A stretch of DNA of 64,000 bases from Winogradskyella wichelsiae (GCF_013403925.1 NZ_JABFDJ010000002.1:682001-746000), one strand, 5' to 3'; shown: positions 18,378 through 27,956, counted from the stretch's first letter. Notes: generated by a model not told the origin, from the letters alone. Made by a program: numbers and translations.

Positions 18378-19262
18378 ATGATCGATAAGAAGTTAGATTT
18401 TTTATGTATCGGTGCCCAAAAGTCAGGAACAACATCTCTGCATGATATATTGGTGCAGCATCCTGAAATAGCTTTACCAAAAAACAAAGAAACTCATTTT
18501 TTTTCTCATGAGGATATTTATACGGAAGATATAGAGGATTATTATAAAATGTTTACAAGCAACTTAAGTTCTGATAAAGTTATAGGCGAAATTGATCCAG
18601 AGTACTTACCATCAAAATTAGCATACAAACGATTATATAAGAACTTTGGGCCTAATATAAAATTCATAGTTATCTTAAGAAACCCTTTTGATAGAGCTTA
18701 TTCACAATATTTAATGTCTAAAAGGAGAGGTTTTGAACCATTAGGATTTAAGGAGTCTATTGAGGCGGAAAAGGGCAGAATAAATGATCAATTTAGTGAT
18801 CTTTATCATTCTTATAGCACACGAAGTTTATACACGCCTCAAATTAAGAAATACCTAGAATTATTTGATTTATCAAATTTTCTTTTTATTAGGTTTGAAG
18901 ATGATTTTTTAGATAATAAATCAGAAACAATTGACAGAATAACAACTTTTTTGGGTTTGCCCCCTTTTAATTATAATTTAAATATTGAGAGTAATAGGGC
19001 TTCAGTTCCCAAAAGTAAATTGGTAAGAGATTTTGTAGATAAACCAGGTATTATTAGAAAATATGGTAAGCATTTAGTGCCTTTTAGCGGATTAAGAAGG
19101 AGTATAATTAATAAAATAGATCACTTAAATAGAAAAAAGATATCGTACGCTGTTAATGAGAGCTTAAAAAAGGAATTAATTGAAAATTTGTTCTTAGAAG
19201 ATATAAAAGAACTAGAGTCATTAACGAAATTAAATCTCAGTAGATGGTACAAAACAATGTAG
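18378..19262 (+). CDS. Sulfotransferase (PAPS-dependent)
   Basis: A 294-residue cytoplasmic enzyme expected to move sulfate from PAPS to a hydroxyl group. The 5'-phosphosulfate loop GAQKSGTTSL is at residues 12-21, and the 3'-phosphate region ILRNPFDRAYSQYLMSKRRG follows. HFFSHEDIY and RFEDDF fit the Sulfotransfer_1/heparan-type family. Within a glycan assembly locus the likely acceptor is a sugar of the repeat unit or its lipid-linked precursor. Its last 19 bases overlap the next glycosyltransferase gene, so they are probably co-expressed. No sulfate-activation genes (cysDNC type) are in the window. Confidence 0.88.
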   Translation: MIDKKLDFLCIGAQKSGTTSLHDILVQHPEIALPKNKETHFFSHEDIYTEDIEDYYKMFTSNLSSDKVIGEIDPEYLPSKLAYKRLYKNFGPNIKFIVILRNPFDRAYSQYLMSKRRGFEPLGFKESIEAEKGRINDQFSDLYHSYSTRSLYTPQIKKYLELFDLSNFLFIRFEDDFLDNKSETIDRITTFLGLPPFNYNLNIESNRASVPKSKLVRDFVDKPGIIRKYGKHLVPFSGLRRSIINKIDHLNRKKISYAVNESLKKELIENLFLEDIKELESLTKLNLSRWYKTM

Positions 19263-20224
19263 GGGTTGTTACTTTGACATATGGTGATAGATTTGATTAT
19301 GTTTCTAAGAATATTAAAGCGACTTTAGATTTAGAGCATGTTAAAAAAATGGTTGTTGTAATGAACGGTGTAAGTGAAACAACCTTATCTAAGTTAAACA
19401 ATCTTTCTATTAATGAGCCTAAATTGATCATTCATGATTTAGAACATAATGCAGGTTCGGCAAAAGGATTTAAAGAAGGAATTGAAAAAATTTTAGAAGA
19501 GGATATAGAGTTTATTTGGTTGATAGATGATGATAATTTGCCACAACGAGATGCATTAAGCCAACTTTTAAAACACTGGAAGCTTTTAAACAAAGAAAAC
19601 AAGCCGCTTTATTCATTATTGTCTTACCGCCCAGATAGAAATGTATATAAAGAGGCTATTCAGAGAAATAATCCATATTTTATGCTTGGCCCTGACAACT
19701 CTTTTTTAGGGTTTCATTTAATAAAAAAAATAAAACATTTATTTTTTAAAGATGAGAAAGTTCAAGAGATTAAAAGAACAGGAAAAGTAGCCGTAGCACC
19801 TTATGGTGGAATGTTTTTTAAGAGAGAATTAATTAAATTAATTGGACTTCCAAATGAGTCTTTTTTTCTTTATGCCGATGATCACGATTTTTCATATCGA
19901 ATTACCAAAAACGGTGGTGAAATTGTACTAGTGCTGGATAGTGTTTTAACGGACTTGGAAAAATCTTTTCATTTAAAAAAACAAAATCGGGTATTAAAAA
20001 CAAGATTTTTCTCAACAAATTCAAAAGATGCAATATTTTATTCTGTTAGGAATAACATATATTTTGAATGTAATTTTGTTGAAAGTCCAATTATTTATAA
20101 TCTAAATAAGACTATCTATATCATCTTGTTATTTTTTGTAATGATATCTAAACCAAAAGATTTCTGGAAATTTCGCCTTATTTTAAAAGCTATTTATGCC
20201 TCAAAACAAATGACAAATGATTAA
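19244..20224 (+). CDS. Glycosyltransferase family 2 (GlfT-like)
   Basis: A 326-residue GT-A glycosyltransferase. The N-terminal VGVVTLTYGDR, the NAGSAKGFKEG stretch and the metal-binding Asp cluster in WLIDDDNLP fit GT2 enzymes of the rhamnosyl/galactofuranosyl type; a second acidic motif YADDHDFSYR lies where a catalytic base is expected. A hydrophobic C-terminal segment (about 285-305) may tether it to the membrane. It overlaps the sulfotransferase gene by 19 bases at its start and the Wzy-like gene by 8 bases at its end. Donor and acceptor sugars cannot be told from the sequence. Confidence 0.85.
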   Translation: MVQNNVGVVTLTYGDRFDYVSKNIKATLDLEHVKKMVVVMNGVSETTLSKLNNLSINEPKLIIHDLEHNAGSAKGFKEGIEKILEEDIEFIWLIDDDNLPQRDALSQLLKHWKLLNKENKPLYSLLSYRPDRNVYKEAIQRNNPYFMLGPDNSFLGFHLIKKIKHLFFKDEKVQEIKRTGKVAVAPYGGMFFKRELIKLIGLPNESFFLYADDHDFSYRITKNGGEIVLVLDSVLTDLEKSFHLKKQNRVLKTRFFSTNSKDAIFYSVRNNIYFECNFVESPIIYNLNKTIYIILLFFVMISKPKDFWKFRLILKAIYASKQMTND

Positions 20225-21407
20225 GCTTTCTAAATTATATAAACTTGCATTTGGCATAATAGTGATTTTATGTTTTTTGATGGGTGGAAGTATTCAATTT
20301 TTTATAGGTATCCCTAATATTGTTTATAGTTTAGGAGTATTGTCCTTTCTTTTAGTAATATATATATTATATATTTCAGTTAAAAAAAAGGTTTTATTAG
20401 ACAGAGTTGTAGCCCTTTTCATTCTACTGTTTTTTTTCATTATTATAAGTGCTATTTATAATTCTACCGCTGTTATTAAGACATTAATTTATCTAATTTT
20501 TGTTCTTGTTCCTCTAAGTTGTTATTTATTTTTTCATATCAATAATAAAGAAGAATACCTACCTAAGGCCACAATTAGTAAATTGTTTTTAATAATAGCT
20601 TTAGTTCAGCTTCCTGTAATGCTTATCCAAAATTACGGATACGATTTTATTATAGATTTTAATAGAAGTAATCAGTCGATAGCTCCATTCGACTTTATGT
20701 TTGGTACCTTTTTTTTAAAAGCGGATCATGCACTAGGTTTTTTTTTATTATTCAACATAATTAATATTTACACACGTACTAAAGCAGCATCTATTTCTTC
20801 AAAATTAATAATACTATATCTAGTATTAACAATATTTTTTGGTGAGTCTAATGTATCTAAGTTATTGGTTCTTATATTTATTCTTTATATGGTTTACACT
20901 ATAGTTCCTAAGAAAATTAGAATAATAGGATTAGTTGCTCTTGTGTTTTTAATACCAATCAGTCTTGTTCAATTAAATAAAATTAAAGCTTTTGAGACGG
21001 AGGTTTATTTTATAAAAAATCAATATAATATTAAAACATCCTTTCGTAATTACGAAATAGGAATTGCAAAAAGACCGCAAGTTGTTATTTCTTATGCAAC
21101 TAAAATACCTCTAAAATTTATAGGTGATGGTCCCTATTCTTATTTTGATATTATAAAAGGGAAGTTTGCTTTAACAAAACATTTTTCTCAATTAATATGG
21201 GTATACGCAGATATAGGGTTGTTTGGGTTAACACTCTTAATATTAATATTATACATCTTAACATTAAACTTAGGTTTGTCGATTACATTAAGGTTTCTTG
21301 TATTTTCCTTTATCTTAGTTTATGCTTTTATGACAACTATACTTTCAGACTTGGTCATAATGATTACTTTTATGAGCTTATTAAAAAATAAGAGACGAAC
21401 CCTATGA
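20217..21407 (+). CDS. Polytopic membrane protein, candidate Wzy polymerase
   Basis: A 396-residue protein with about ten membrane helices and one larger periplasmic loop, the layout of Wzy-type O-antigen/capsule polymerases. The late segment GDGPYSYFD followed by FSQLIWVYADIGLFGL resembles the conserved end of Wzy/WaaL proteins (a glycine-rich loop, then a helix ending in a G-x-x-G turn). Wzy proteins vary greatly in sequence, so the call rests on topology and on position between glycosyltransferase genes. It overlaps the next gene by 4 bases (ATGA). A second polymerase/ligase-type gene lies at 22578-23879. Confidence 0.65.
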   Translation: MIKLSKLYKLAFGIIVILCFLMGGSIQFFIGIPNIVYSLGVLSFLLVIYILYISVKKKVLLDRVVALFILLFFFIIISAIYNSTAVIKTLIYLIFVLVPLSCYLFFHINNKEEYLPKATISKLFLIIALVQLPVMLIQNYGYDFIIDFNRSNQSIAPFDFMFGTFFLKADHALGFFLLFNIINIYTRTKAASISSKLIILYLVLTIFFGESNVSKLLVLIFILYMVYTIVPKKIRIIGLVALVFLIPISLVQLNKIKAFETEVYFIKNQYNIKTSFRNYEIGIAKRPQVVISYATKIPLKFIGDGPYSYFDIIKGKFALTKHFSQLIWVYADIGLFGLTLLILILYILTLNLGLSITLRFLVFSFILVYAFMTTILSDLVIMITFMSLLKNKRRTL

Positions 21408-22588
21408 ATATATTACTAATCCCATTTCACGATTGGAGGAAAATCTTACTAGAAGGTTTTAGAACAAGGGATGCACATTTCATTGAAGAATTCACTAAGT
21501 CTAAAAGTCATAAAATAATTATAGTCAACAGACCTACTACTTTTTTAGAGATTATATTAAAGAGAAAGAGAAACCTAATTAAAGGTAAAGTTGTACTTTC
21601 TAAAAGTAGTTTTAAGCTCTATGAAATAAAGCCTAATGTATATGTTATAGATTTTGTTTCTCTTAACGTCTTTAGTCAAATTTACCATAGCTATATCTGG
21701 TTTATAAATCAATATGGAAATGATAATTATATTGAGTTTATTAATGATGCTTTAGATTATTTAGGAATTAAGGATGATTATCACTTATTAAATCAGAATA
21801 TATTTGCCTATAAACTGTCTGAAAAATTAAAACCAAAGAAATCGGTTTTTGATTGCTGGGATAATTTCGAAAAATTTAATGTTTATAAAAAATATCTGCC
21901 AAATATTGAATTAGGGTATAAAACGTACGCTAAGGTCGCAGATTTTTGGATGACAAATTCTAAAGATAACATAGGTTATTTTAACGAAAAATATAAACTT
22001 GATCAAATATTTTTAGTTAATAATGGTGTAGATTTAGAGCGTTTTGTTCATGCTGAATGTGTAGAATTCCCAGAGGATATGAAAGGTCTAAAAAGGCCCA
22101 TAATAGGTTTTGGTGGTAAAATTTCACAACTCATAGATACTGAATTATTGAATAAAACCATGAAACTTTCTAACGAGGGTTCTTTTGTATTTGTAGGTCA
22201 AATATTAGACAAAGAAGTTTTTGATAAAATTGATAAACTAGATAATTTCTTTTATTTAGGAGATAAGCACTATGACCAATACCCCAATTATGTAAATAAT
22301 TTTGATATTTGTATTGTTCCGTACGTTATAGAAAACGAAAAGAAGTCTGGGGCAAATACTATTAAAGTTTATGAGTATTTAGCAACAGGTAAAAAAGTTA
22401 TTGGCACACCATCTAACGGTATAGAAGATCTTGCTAAAAACGTTTATATTGTTAATAATGCTAGTGATTTTGTATCTGAAATAAAGGATATAACGAACAA
22501 TAAAGAGAGTATAGACCTCAATTTTCACTCGTGGGGATATAAATTAAAACAATTATTAAAGATTTTTGATAGTACGAATGAGAGTTAA
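21404..22588 (+). CDS. Glycosyltransferase, GT-B fold (family 1/4-like)
   Basis: A 394-residue soluble glycosyltransferase. The N-terminal half begins MNILLIPFHDWRKI and includes KSVFDCWDNFEKF; the C-terminal nucleotide-sugar half has RPIIGFGGKISQLIDTELL, VFVGQI, and the family-like VPYVIENEKKSGANTIKVYE with KVYEYLATGKKV. These fit proteins annotated as TuaH-like or GT1/GT4 enzymes. It begins in an ATGA overlap with the Wzy-like gene and its stop overlaps the next gene. The sugar transferred is unknown. Confidence 0.83.
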   Translation: MNILLIPFHDWRKILLEGFRTRDAHFIEEFTKSKSHKIIIVNRPTTFLEIILKRKRNLIKGKVVLSKSSFKLYEIKPNVYVIDFVSLNVFSQIYHSYIWFINQYGNDNYIEFINDALDYLGIKDDYHLLNQNIFAYKLSEKLKPKKSVFDCWDNFEKFNVYKKYLPNIELGYKTYAKVADFWMTNSKDNIGYFNEKYKLDQIFLVNNGVDLERFVHAECVEFPEDMKGLKRPIIGFGGKISQLIDTELLNKTMKLSNEGSFVFVGQILDKEVFDKIDKLDNFFYLGDKHYDQYPNYVNNFDICIVPYVIENEKKSGANTIKVYEYLATGKKVIGTPSNGIEDLAKNVYIVNNASDFVSEIKDITNNKESIDLNFHSWGYKLKQLLKIFDSTNES

Positions 22589-23879
22589 GTTAAAAAAAAA
22601 TTATTATAAGTTCTATTATTTGCTTCTTTGCTTTGTTGTTTTCGCTATTCCATTTAAACTTAATTACGGAAATTTAACTTTGATTATAGCAACTGTTTTT
22701 TCGGTTATTTTTATTTCAAAAAAAGAGATTATAAAATTTAAACCATTAATTTTTTATTTTCCTTTAATCTTTTTCTGCATTACGATAATTAGTAGTTTAA
22801 CGAGCAAGAATGTTTTTGCAGGGTTAAAACGTACGGATTTAGAATTTCTTCCTATTATGATAGTAATTCTTCTTTTAAGTAAAAGAATTACTAAAAACAT
22901 GATTAAGCAACTTTTTTTTGTGTTTTATTTATCTACAGCTTTCTTTACTTTAATTTTAATTCTTATTAGTGTTTATAACATATATTCAGGAAATAGCTCA
23001 GGAACATTCCATAATTTCACGTCTCCATACGATCAACATCCAGTTTATTTTGCTATTTATATATCTATATCGTTGTGTTATTTATTGATTTATCAAAAAA
23101 CGTTAATATTCAAGGGGCATTTAATATTTAAAATTGTAACGATATTTATTCTTGTTTATGGATTAGTTTTGTCTGCTTCAAAAGCTGTTTTGTTCTTTAA
23201 TTTTATAATATTTTTTCTGTATGTCTTTATGCGATATGAAAAAATTAAAGAGAGATTAATAGGGCTTTCACTATTATTAATATTTTTTGTATTTGTATCT
23301 AATAATACATTAATTAAAGACAGGTTTACTAATGGGTTAACTTTGTCATCGCAAGTATTAGATTTTACACCGACTGATGATTTTAGTGAAAAAAAGATAT
23401 TTTCTTATGACGAAAAGAAAAACATAAGTGACTTAGAGCTTCGTTATATTTTTTCTAAAATTGCAATTTTTCATATTTACAATGATCATAAAATCGTTTT
23501 TGGTTATGGTCAAGGAGATGTGCAAAACTATTTAGATTATTATTTTTATTCATATAATTTAGCACCTAATTGGTATGACGGCTATAACATACATAATCAG
23601 TATCTTCATATTTTAATTACCTATGGGATATTTGTTTTAATCATGTTCTTATGGTATATAGGTTTTAGTTTATATATCGCAATAATTAATCGCAATTACC
23701 TTTACTTATTCTTTATATTAATTTGTAGCTTTGTATTTCTTTTTGAAGTAATTCTGGTTCGAAATAAAGGAATTATATTCTTTTATTTTTTTAACACATT
23801 ATTCTTAACACATTATTTAGATTTTGAAAATAGCAATATTAGGAACAAGAGGTATACCAAACTATCATGGTGGTTTTGA
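22578..23879 (+). CDS. O-antigen ligase/polymerase family membrane protein (Wzy_C type)
   Basis: A 433-residue membrane protein starting at ATG 22578; a TTG at 22566 in the same frame would add only four residues. About ten to eleven membrane helices. A periplasmic region between helices contains HNFTSPYDQHPVYFA and GLVLSASKAVL, and the C-terminal part has GYNIHNQYLHILITYGIF, the HNxYL-x-x-x-x-x-G pattern typical of WaaL/Wzy_C proteins. It overlaps the upstream gene by 11 bases and the downstream glycosyltransferase gene by 56. It may join the finished glycan to a carrier or act as polymerase; sequence does not separate these. Confidence 0.75.
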   Translation: MRVKLKKNYYKFYYLLLCFVVFAIPFKLNYGNLTLIIATVFSVIFISKKEIIKFKPLIFYFPLIFFCITIISSLTSKNVFAGLKRTDLEFLPIMIVILLLSKRITKNMIKQLFFVFYLSTAFFTLILILISVYNIYSGNSSGTFHNFTSPYDQHPVYFAIYISISLCYLLIYQKTLIFKGHLIFKIVTIFILVYGLVLSASKAVLFFNFIIFFLYVFMRYEKIKERLIGLSLLLIFFVFVSNNTLIKDRFTNGLTLSSQVLDFTPTDDFSEKKIFSYDEKKNISDLELRYIFSKIAIFHIYNDHKIVFGYGQGDVQNYLDYYFYSYNLAPNWYDGYNIHNQYLHILITYGIFVLIMFLWYIGFSLYIAIINRNYLYLFFILICSFVFLFEVILVRNKGIIFFYFFNTLFLTHYLDFENSNIRNKRYTKLSWWF

Positions 23880-24930
23880 GCAATTTGCAGAATCGTTGTC
23901 CGAGTATTTAATAGATAAAAATCATGAGGTAACTGTTTATAATTCTCATATGCACCCTTTTAAAGAGCATACATGGAAAGGAGTTAATATTATTCATCAA
24001 TACGATCCAGAATATAAGATTGGTACGGCTGGTCAATTTATATATGATCTTAACTGTATAAGGCATTCTAGAAAGCAGAATTTCGATATTATATTGCAGC
24101 TAGGATATACCAGTAGCTCTATTTGGAATAAGTTCTTCGATAAACGTGTAACCATTGTAACAAATATGGATGGTTTAGAGTGGAAACGTTCAAAATATAA
24201 TAAATCTACTCAACAATTTTTAAAGTATGCTGAGAAGCTAGCTATTAAATATAGCAACTTTATAGTTGCAGATTCTATAGGTATTAAAAGCTATTTGGAT
24301 GATAAATACAATATTGAATCTGAGTATATAGCGTACGGTGCTAAATTATTTGAAATCCCTGAGGAAGACAAAATAAGCAAGTATAATGTTAGAAGTGGTG
24401 AATATAATATGTTAATAGCTCGGTTAGAGCCAGAGAATAATGTAGAAGTTATTTTGGATGGAGTTTCTCAATCTAAGACAATAACTGACTTTCTTGTTGT
24501 TGGAAAGCATGAGACTAAATTTGGTAACTATTTAAAAGATAAATATAAAAACCATTCATCAATAAAATTTTTAGGTGGTATCTATAATCAAAATGACTTA
24601 GACAATTTAAGGTACTTTTCAAATCTGTATTTTCACGGACATTCCGTTGGTGGTACAAATCCATCTTTATTAGAAGCAATGGGCTCTAAGGCCTTTATTA
24701 TTGCTCATAATAATATTTTTAATAAAAGTATTTTAAAAGAAAACGCTTTTTATTTTAAATCAGATACAGATATTATAGAGTTATTACGTTTAGATAAAAA
24801 GAACTTTATGGAAAAGGTAGACTGTAATTTCTTAGAAATCAGTAATCATTTTAGTTCCAATTATATAAATTCTAAATATGAGAATTATTTAGAAAAATGC
24901 TTTCAACTAAAACAGCTATCTAGTACATAA
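23824..24930 (+). CDS. DUF1972-type glycosyltransferase (rhamnosyltransferase-like)
   Basis: A 368-residue GT-B enzyme. The N-terminus KIAILGTRGIPNYHGGFEQ is the signature of the DUF1972/GT4 family, members of which are often annotated as rhamnosyltransferases; the C-terminal part has HGHSVGGTNPSLLEAMG, the acidic donor-binding motif. The start is TTG 23824: the in-frame codon at 23818-23820 is TAG, and no ATG lies between it and the conserved N-terminus. The gene therefore overlaps the ligase gene by 56 bases. A rhamnosyl donor would match the rmlBACD genes upstream, which is inference. A 194-base gap follows. Confidence 0.88.
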   Translation: MKIAILGTRGIPNYHGGFEQFAESLSEYLIDKNHEVTVYNSHMHPFKEHTWKGVNIIHQYDPEYKIGTAGQFIYDLNCIRHSRKQNFDIILQLGYTSSSIWNKFFDKRVTIVTNMDGLEWKRSKYNKSTQQFLKYAEKLAIKYSNFIVADSIGIKSYLDDKYNIESEYIAYGAKLFEIPEEDKISKYNVRSGEYNMLIARLEPENNVEVILDGVSQSKTITDFLVVGKHETKFGNYLKDKYKNHSSIKFLGGIYNQNDLDNLRYFSNLYFHGHSVGGTNPSLLEAMGSKAFIIAHNNIFNKSILKENAFYFKSDTDIIELLRLDKKNFMEKVDCNFLEISNHFSSNYINSKYENYLEKCFQLKQLSST

Positions 24931-25029
24931 TTTTGTAAATGCTATTTCTAATTTTATTGATTAATAAGTTGCATCTAATCAGAAAAATTTTCTTGCTAAA
25001 TGTATTCCAAACTATAGTATATTTTTATT

Positions 25030-25059
25030 TTGTAGATAATATTGTTAGTTGCATCTTTG
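25030..25059 (+). promoter_or_regulatory. Candidate promoter for the first glycosyl-1-phosphate transferase
   Basis: TTG at 25030-25032, 19-base spacer, then CATCTTTG at 25052-25059 (one mismatch to TAnnTTTG). The 10-mer AGTTGCATCT spanning part of this box (25047-25056) also occurs 80 bases upstream at 24967-24976, so a repeated regulator site is possible. Confidence 0.4.
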
Positions 25060-25124
25060 ATTAATATATTTATTTTGAGTCAAATCAAAATTAAATAGAG
25101 TTATAAGAAATATAAATTATTGTA

Positions 25125-26480
25125 TTGAGTTTATTTAAGCAAGGCCGGTATTCGGGATATTTAAGACCAATTTCATACATTATTGATTTAATTATCATTA
25201 ATGGCATTGCCGTACTTTATTTACTTAGAGGAAATGATCCATTTATTTTTTTAATAGTAATATCCTTAAGTTGGTTCTTAATTTCAATTTATGCTAGATT
25301 TTATGAAGTTTACAGATATACGAGACCTGTAAATATACTTTCTCTTATTGTTCAGCAATTTGTTCTATTTATACTTGTTGTTTTTGCTTTTTCAGGCTTG
25401 TATCATGAGCTTCATATATATCCAAGGCCTATTGTTAAATATACACTGCTGTGTTTTCTTTTTATTGTAATTTTTAAATTTACTATATTTTATTTATTAC
25501 AGAAATATAGAACTTCTTTTGGGGGTAATTATAGAACCACAGTAATCATAGGGTTTAATAAAAAGACACTTGCTTTGGATAATTTTTTCAACAAGAATCC
25601 AGAGTATGGTTATTTACACAAAAAGACTTTTAATTTAAAGAACAAAACACACTCTCTTGAAGAATGTTTTCAATACGTTTTAAGAGAAGGAATTGATGAA
25701 ATTTACTGTTCTATTTCAGAGCTGAGTAATGTTCAAATAGCAGATATTGTTCATTTTTCTGATAATAACCTTAAGATTTTAAAATTTATTCCGGATAGTA
25801 AAGAAATTTATTCAAAAAAATTAAAATATGAGTATTACGATTATATTCCTATTCTAACACTAAGAAATATTCCATTAGAAGATTCTGTAAATACTTTTAT
25901 AAAGCGTGGTTTCGATATTGTTTTTTCTTGTTTAGTAATAATTTTCTTGCTGTCATGGTTGACACCTCTAATTGCAATTTTAATAAAATTAGAATCTAAA
26001 GGACCTGTGTTTTTTAAACAATCTAGAAATGGTTTTAATTATAAAGAATTTGACTGTTACAAGTTTAGATCAATGATGCCAAATACAGATGCCCATTGTA
26101 ATCAAGCAACAAGGGGAGATCAGCGGGTTACCAAGGTTGGTAAATTTATTAGAAAGACGAGTATTGATGAATTACCTCAATTTTTTAATGTACTTTTTGG
26201 AGATATGTCGGTTGTTGGGCCAAGACCACATATGGTCAGTCATACAACTATCTTTGCAAAAAAAATTGATAAATTTATGGTGAGGCATTTTGTAAAACCT
26301 GGGATTACGGGTCTAGCGCAAACTAGTGGGTTTAGAGGTGAGGTGGAAACGGATAAAGATATTATTGGTCGAGTAAAGTATGATATATTTTATATAGAAA
26401 ACTGGTCTTTGTTATTAGATATTAAAATTATAATTCAAACATTTGCTAACGCTGTAAAAGGTGAAGATAAAGCCTATTAA
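25125..26480 (+). CDS. Polyprenyl-phosphate glycosyl-1-phosphate transferase (WbaP/WcaJ-like), copy 1
   Basis: Initiates glycan assembly by moving a sugar 1-phosphate to undecaprenyl phosphate. The 451-residue protein has four N-terminal membrane helices, a central soluble part and the C-terminal catalytic bacterial sugar transferase domain. Motifs: KRGFDIVFS, KLESKGPVFFKQSRNG, CYKFRSM, RKTSIDELPQFFNVL, GDMSVVGPRPHM and KPGITGLAQ. The start is TTG 25125: an in-frame TAA lies at 25113-25115 and the N-terminal FKQGRYSGYLRP matches the copy downstream. A tandem paralogue begins 61 bases after its stop. Confidence 0.92.
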   Translation: MSLFKQGRYSGYLRPISYIIDLIIINGIAVLYLLRGNDPFIFLIVISLSWFLISIYARFYEVYRYTRPVNILSLIVQQFVLFILVVFAFSGLYHELHIYPRPIVKYTLLCFLFIVIFKFTIFYLLQKYRTSFGGNYRTTVIIGFNKKTLALDNFFNKNPEYGYLHKKTFNLKNKTHSLEECFQYVLREGIDEIYCSISELSNVQIADIVHFSDNNLKILKFIPDSKEIYSKKLKYEYYDYIPILTLRNIPLEDSVNTFIKRGFDIVFSCLVIIFLLSWLTPLIAILIKLESKGPVFFKQSRNGFNYKEFDCYKFRSMMPNTDAHCNQATRGDQRVTKVGKFIRKTSIDELPQFFNVLFGDMSVVGPRPHMVSHTTIFAKKIDKFMVRHFVKPGITGLAQTSGFRGEVETDKDIIGRVKYDIFYIENWSLLLDIKIIIQTFANAVKGEDKAY

Positions 26481-26541
26481 AAGAAACTTTTTATAATTAA
26501 CGTACAAACCAAAGTTTATCTTCTAGAAAGATCTACAAAAT

Positions 26542-27948
26542 ATGGAATTTAAAAGAGGAAGATATTCATGGGTGCTAAGACCAGTATTAATTGTATCTGA
26601 TCTTGTAATTTTAAATATTTTTTCTGTTGTTTTATTAAAATTTAATAAACAAGATTTATATTTTTTCCCCATAGAGTTGTTTAATGATAAGAATGTTCTA
26701 TACTTAATATATTCAATAGTTTTTTGGCTTTTATCAACGCATTTTTTAAAGTTCTATAAAGTTTATAGATATACTTCATTATTAAATATTCTTTCCTTAA
26801 TAATAAAGCAGTTTTTTGTTTACAGTATTTTAGTTTATGCATTTGTCGGCTTTTTTAGAAGCATTAATATCGAAGTTGATTTAGCTTTAGAATATTTATT
26901 TTGTGCTTTTGGTGCAATTAGTTTTATAAAATTACTTAGTTATTATGTTTTAAAATATTTTAGAATATATCTAAAAGGCAATCTTAGAAATATCATTTTA
27001 ATTGGCAGTGGTTATAGTGTTGATGAGTTAAAAAAAGTATTTAACAAGAAAGAATTAGGCTATAATGTAAAAGCAGTTTTTAGTAACACAGAAAGCGATA
27101 GATCTGGGTCAATTGAAGATAGTTTTAATTATTTAAAACAGAACAAGGATAATATCGATGAGATTTATTGTTCAATAAATGATTTAGAAGAAAAAGACAT
27201 TAACGAATATGTGCGGTATGCTAATTTAAATTACTGCAACATTAAGTTTATTCCAGATACGAAAAAGCTTTTCACTAAATGTTTTAAAACCGATTATTAC
27301 AATTATGTTCCTGTCTTGTCTATACAAGAAGTGGCATTAAACAATGATGTAAATAAGTTTTTAAAGCGAACCTTTGATATTGTTTTCTCTTTATTTATAA
27401 TAATTTTTGTGCTGTCTTGGGGTTCTGTTATTTTGTTTTTTTTAATTAAATTAGAATCTAAAGGCCCGTTAATCTACAAGCATAAAAGAACAGGCATTAG
27501 TTATCACCCATTCAATTGTTATAAGTATAGATCACTTACGGTTACAAAAGAATCAAAAGGAACCTATGTAACAGAAAATGATAAACGCCTTACTGTAATA
27601 GGTAAATTTATAAGAAGAACAAGCATTGATGAGTTACCTCAATTTATAAATGTTTTAAAAGGAGACATGTCTGTTGTAGGACCTAGACCACATATGTTAT
27701 CTTATACAGATGATTATTCGAAAAAAATAAACAAGTATAATTTTATTTTTAGACACAATGTAAAACCAGGAGTTACAGGTTTGGCGCAGATTAAAGGCTA
27801 TAGAGGAGAAATTAAATGCGATAAAGATATTATCAATAGAGTAAAATACGATATCTTTTACATTGAAAATTGGTCTGCATTATTAGATGTAAAAATTATT
27901 TTTCAGACCATCATCAATATTATTAAAGGAGATGATAACGCTTATTAA
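26542..27948 (+). CDS. Polyprenyl-phosphate glycosyl-1-phosphate transferase, copy 2
   Basis: Tandem paralogue of the preceding gene, 468 residues, with the same architecture: N-terminal KRGRYSWVLRP, four membrane helices, a middle domain and a C-terminal transferase domain. The catalytic part is intact (KRTFDIVFS, KLESKGPLIYKHKRTG, RRTSIDELPQFINVLKGDM, VVGPRPHM, KPGVTGLAQIKG). One visible difference is the CYKFRSM motif, which reads CYKYRSL here, followed by a different loop (TVTKESKG against MPNTDAHC). The two may prefer different sugars, or make one dimeric or hybrid enzyme; neither is shown by the sequence. Starts with ATG. Confidence 0.92.
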   Translation: MEFKRGRYSWVLRPVLIVSDLVILNIFSVVLLKFNKQDLYFFPIELFNDKNVLYLIYSIVFWLLSTHFLKFYKVYRYTSLLNILSLIIKQFFVYSILVYAFVGFFRSINIEVDLALEYLFCAFGAISFIKLLSYYVLKYFRIYLKGNLRNIILIGSGYSVDELKKVFNKKELGYNVKAVFSNTESDRSGSIEDSFNYLKQNKDNIDEIYCSINDLEEKDINEYVRYANLNYCNIKFIPDTKKLFTKCFKTDYYNYVPVLSIQEVALNNDVNKFLKRTFDIVFSLFIIIFVLSWGSVILFFLIKLESKGPLIYKHKRTGISYHPFNCYKYRSLTVTKESKGTYVTENDKRLTVIGKFIRRTSIDELPQFINVLKGDMSVVGPRPHMLSYTDDYSKKINKYNFIFRHNVKPGVTGLAQIKGYRGEIKCDKDIINRVKYDIFYIENWSALLDVKIIFQTIINIIKGDDNAY

Positions 27949-27956
27949 ATTTTTCT

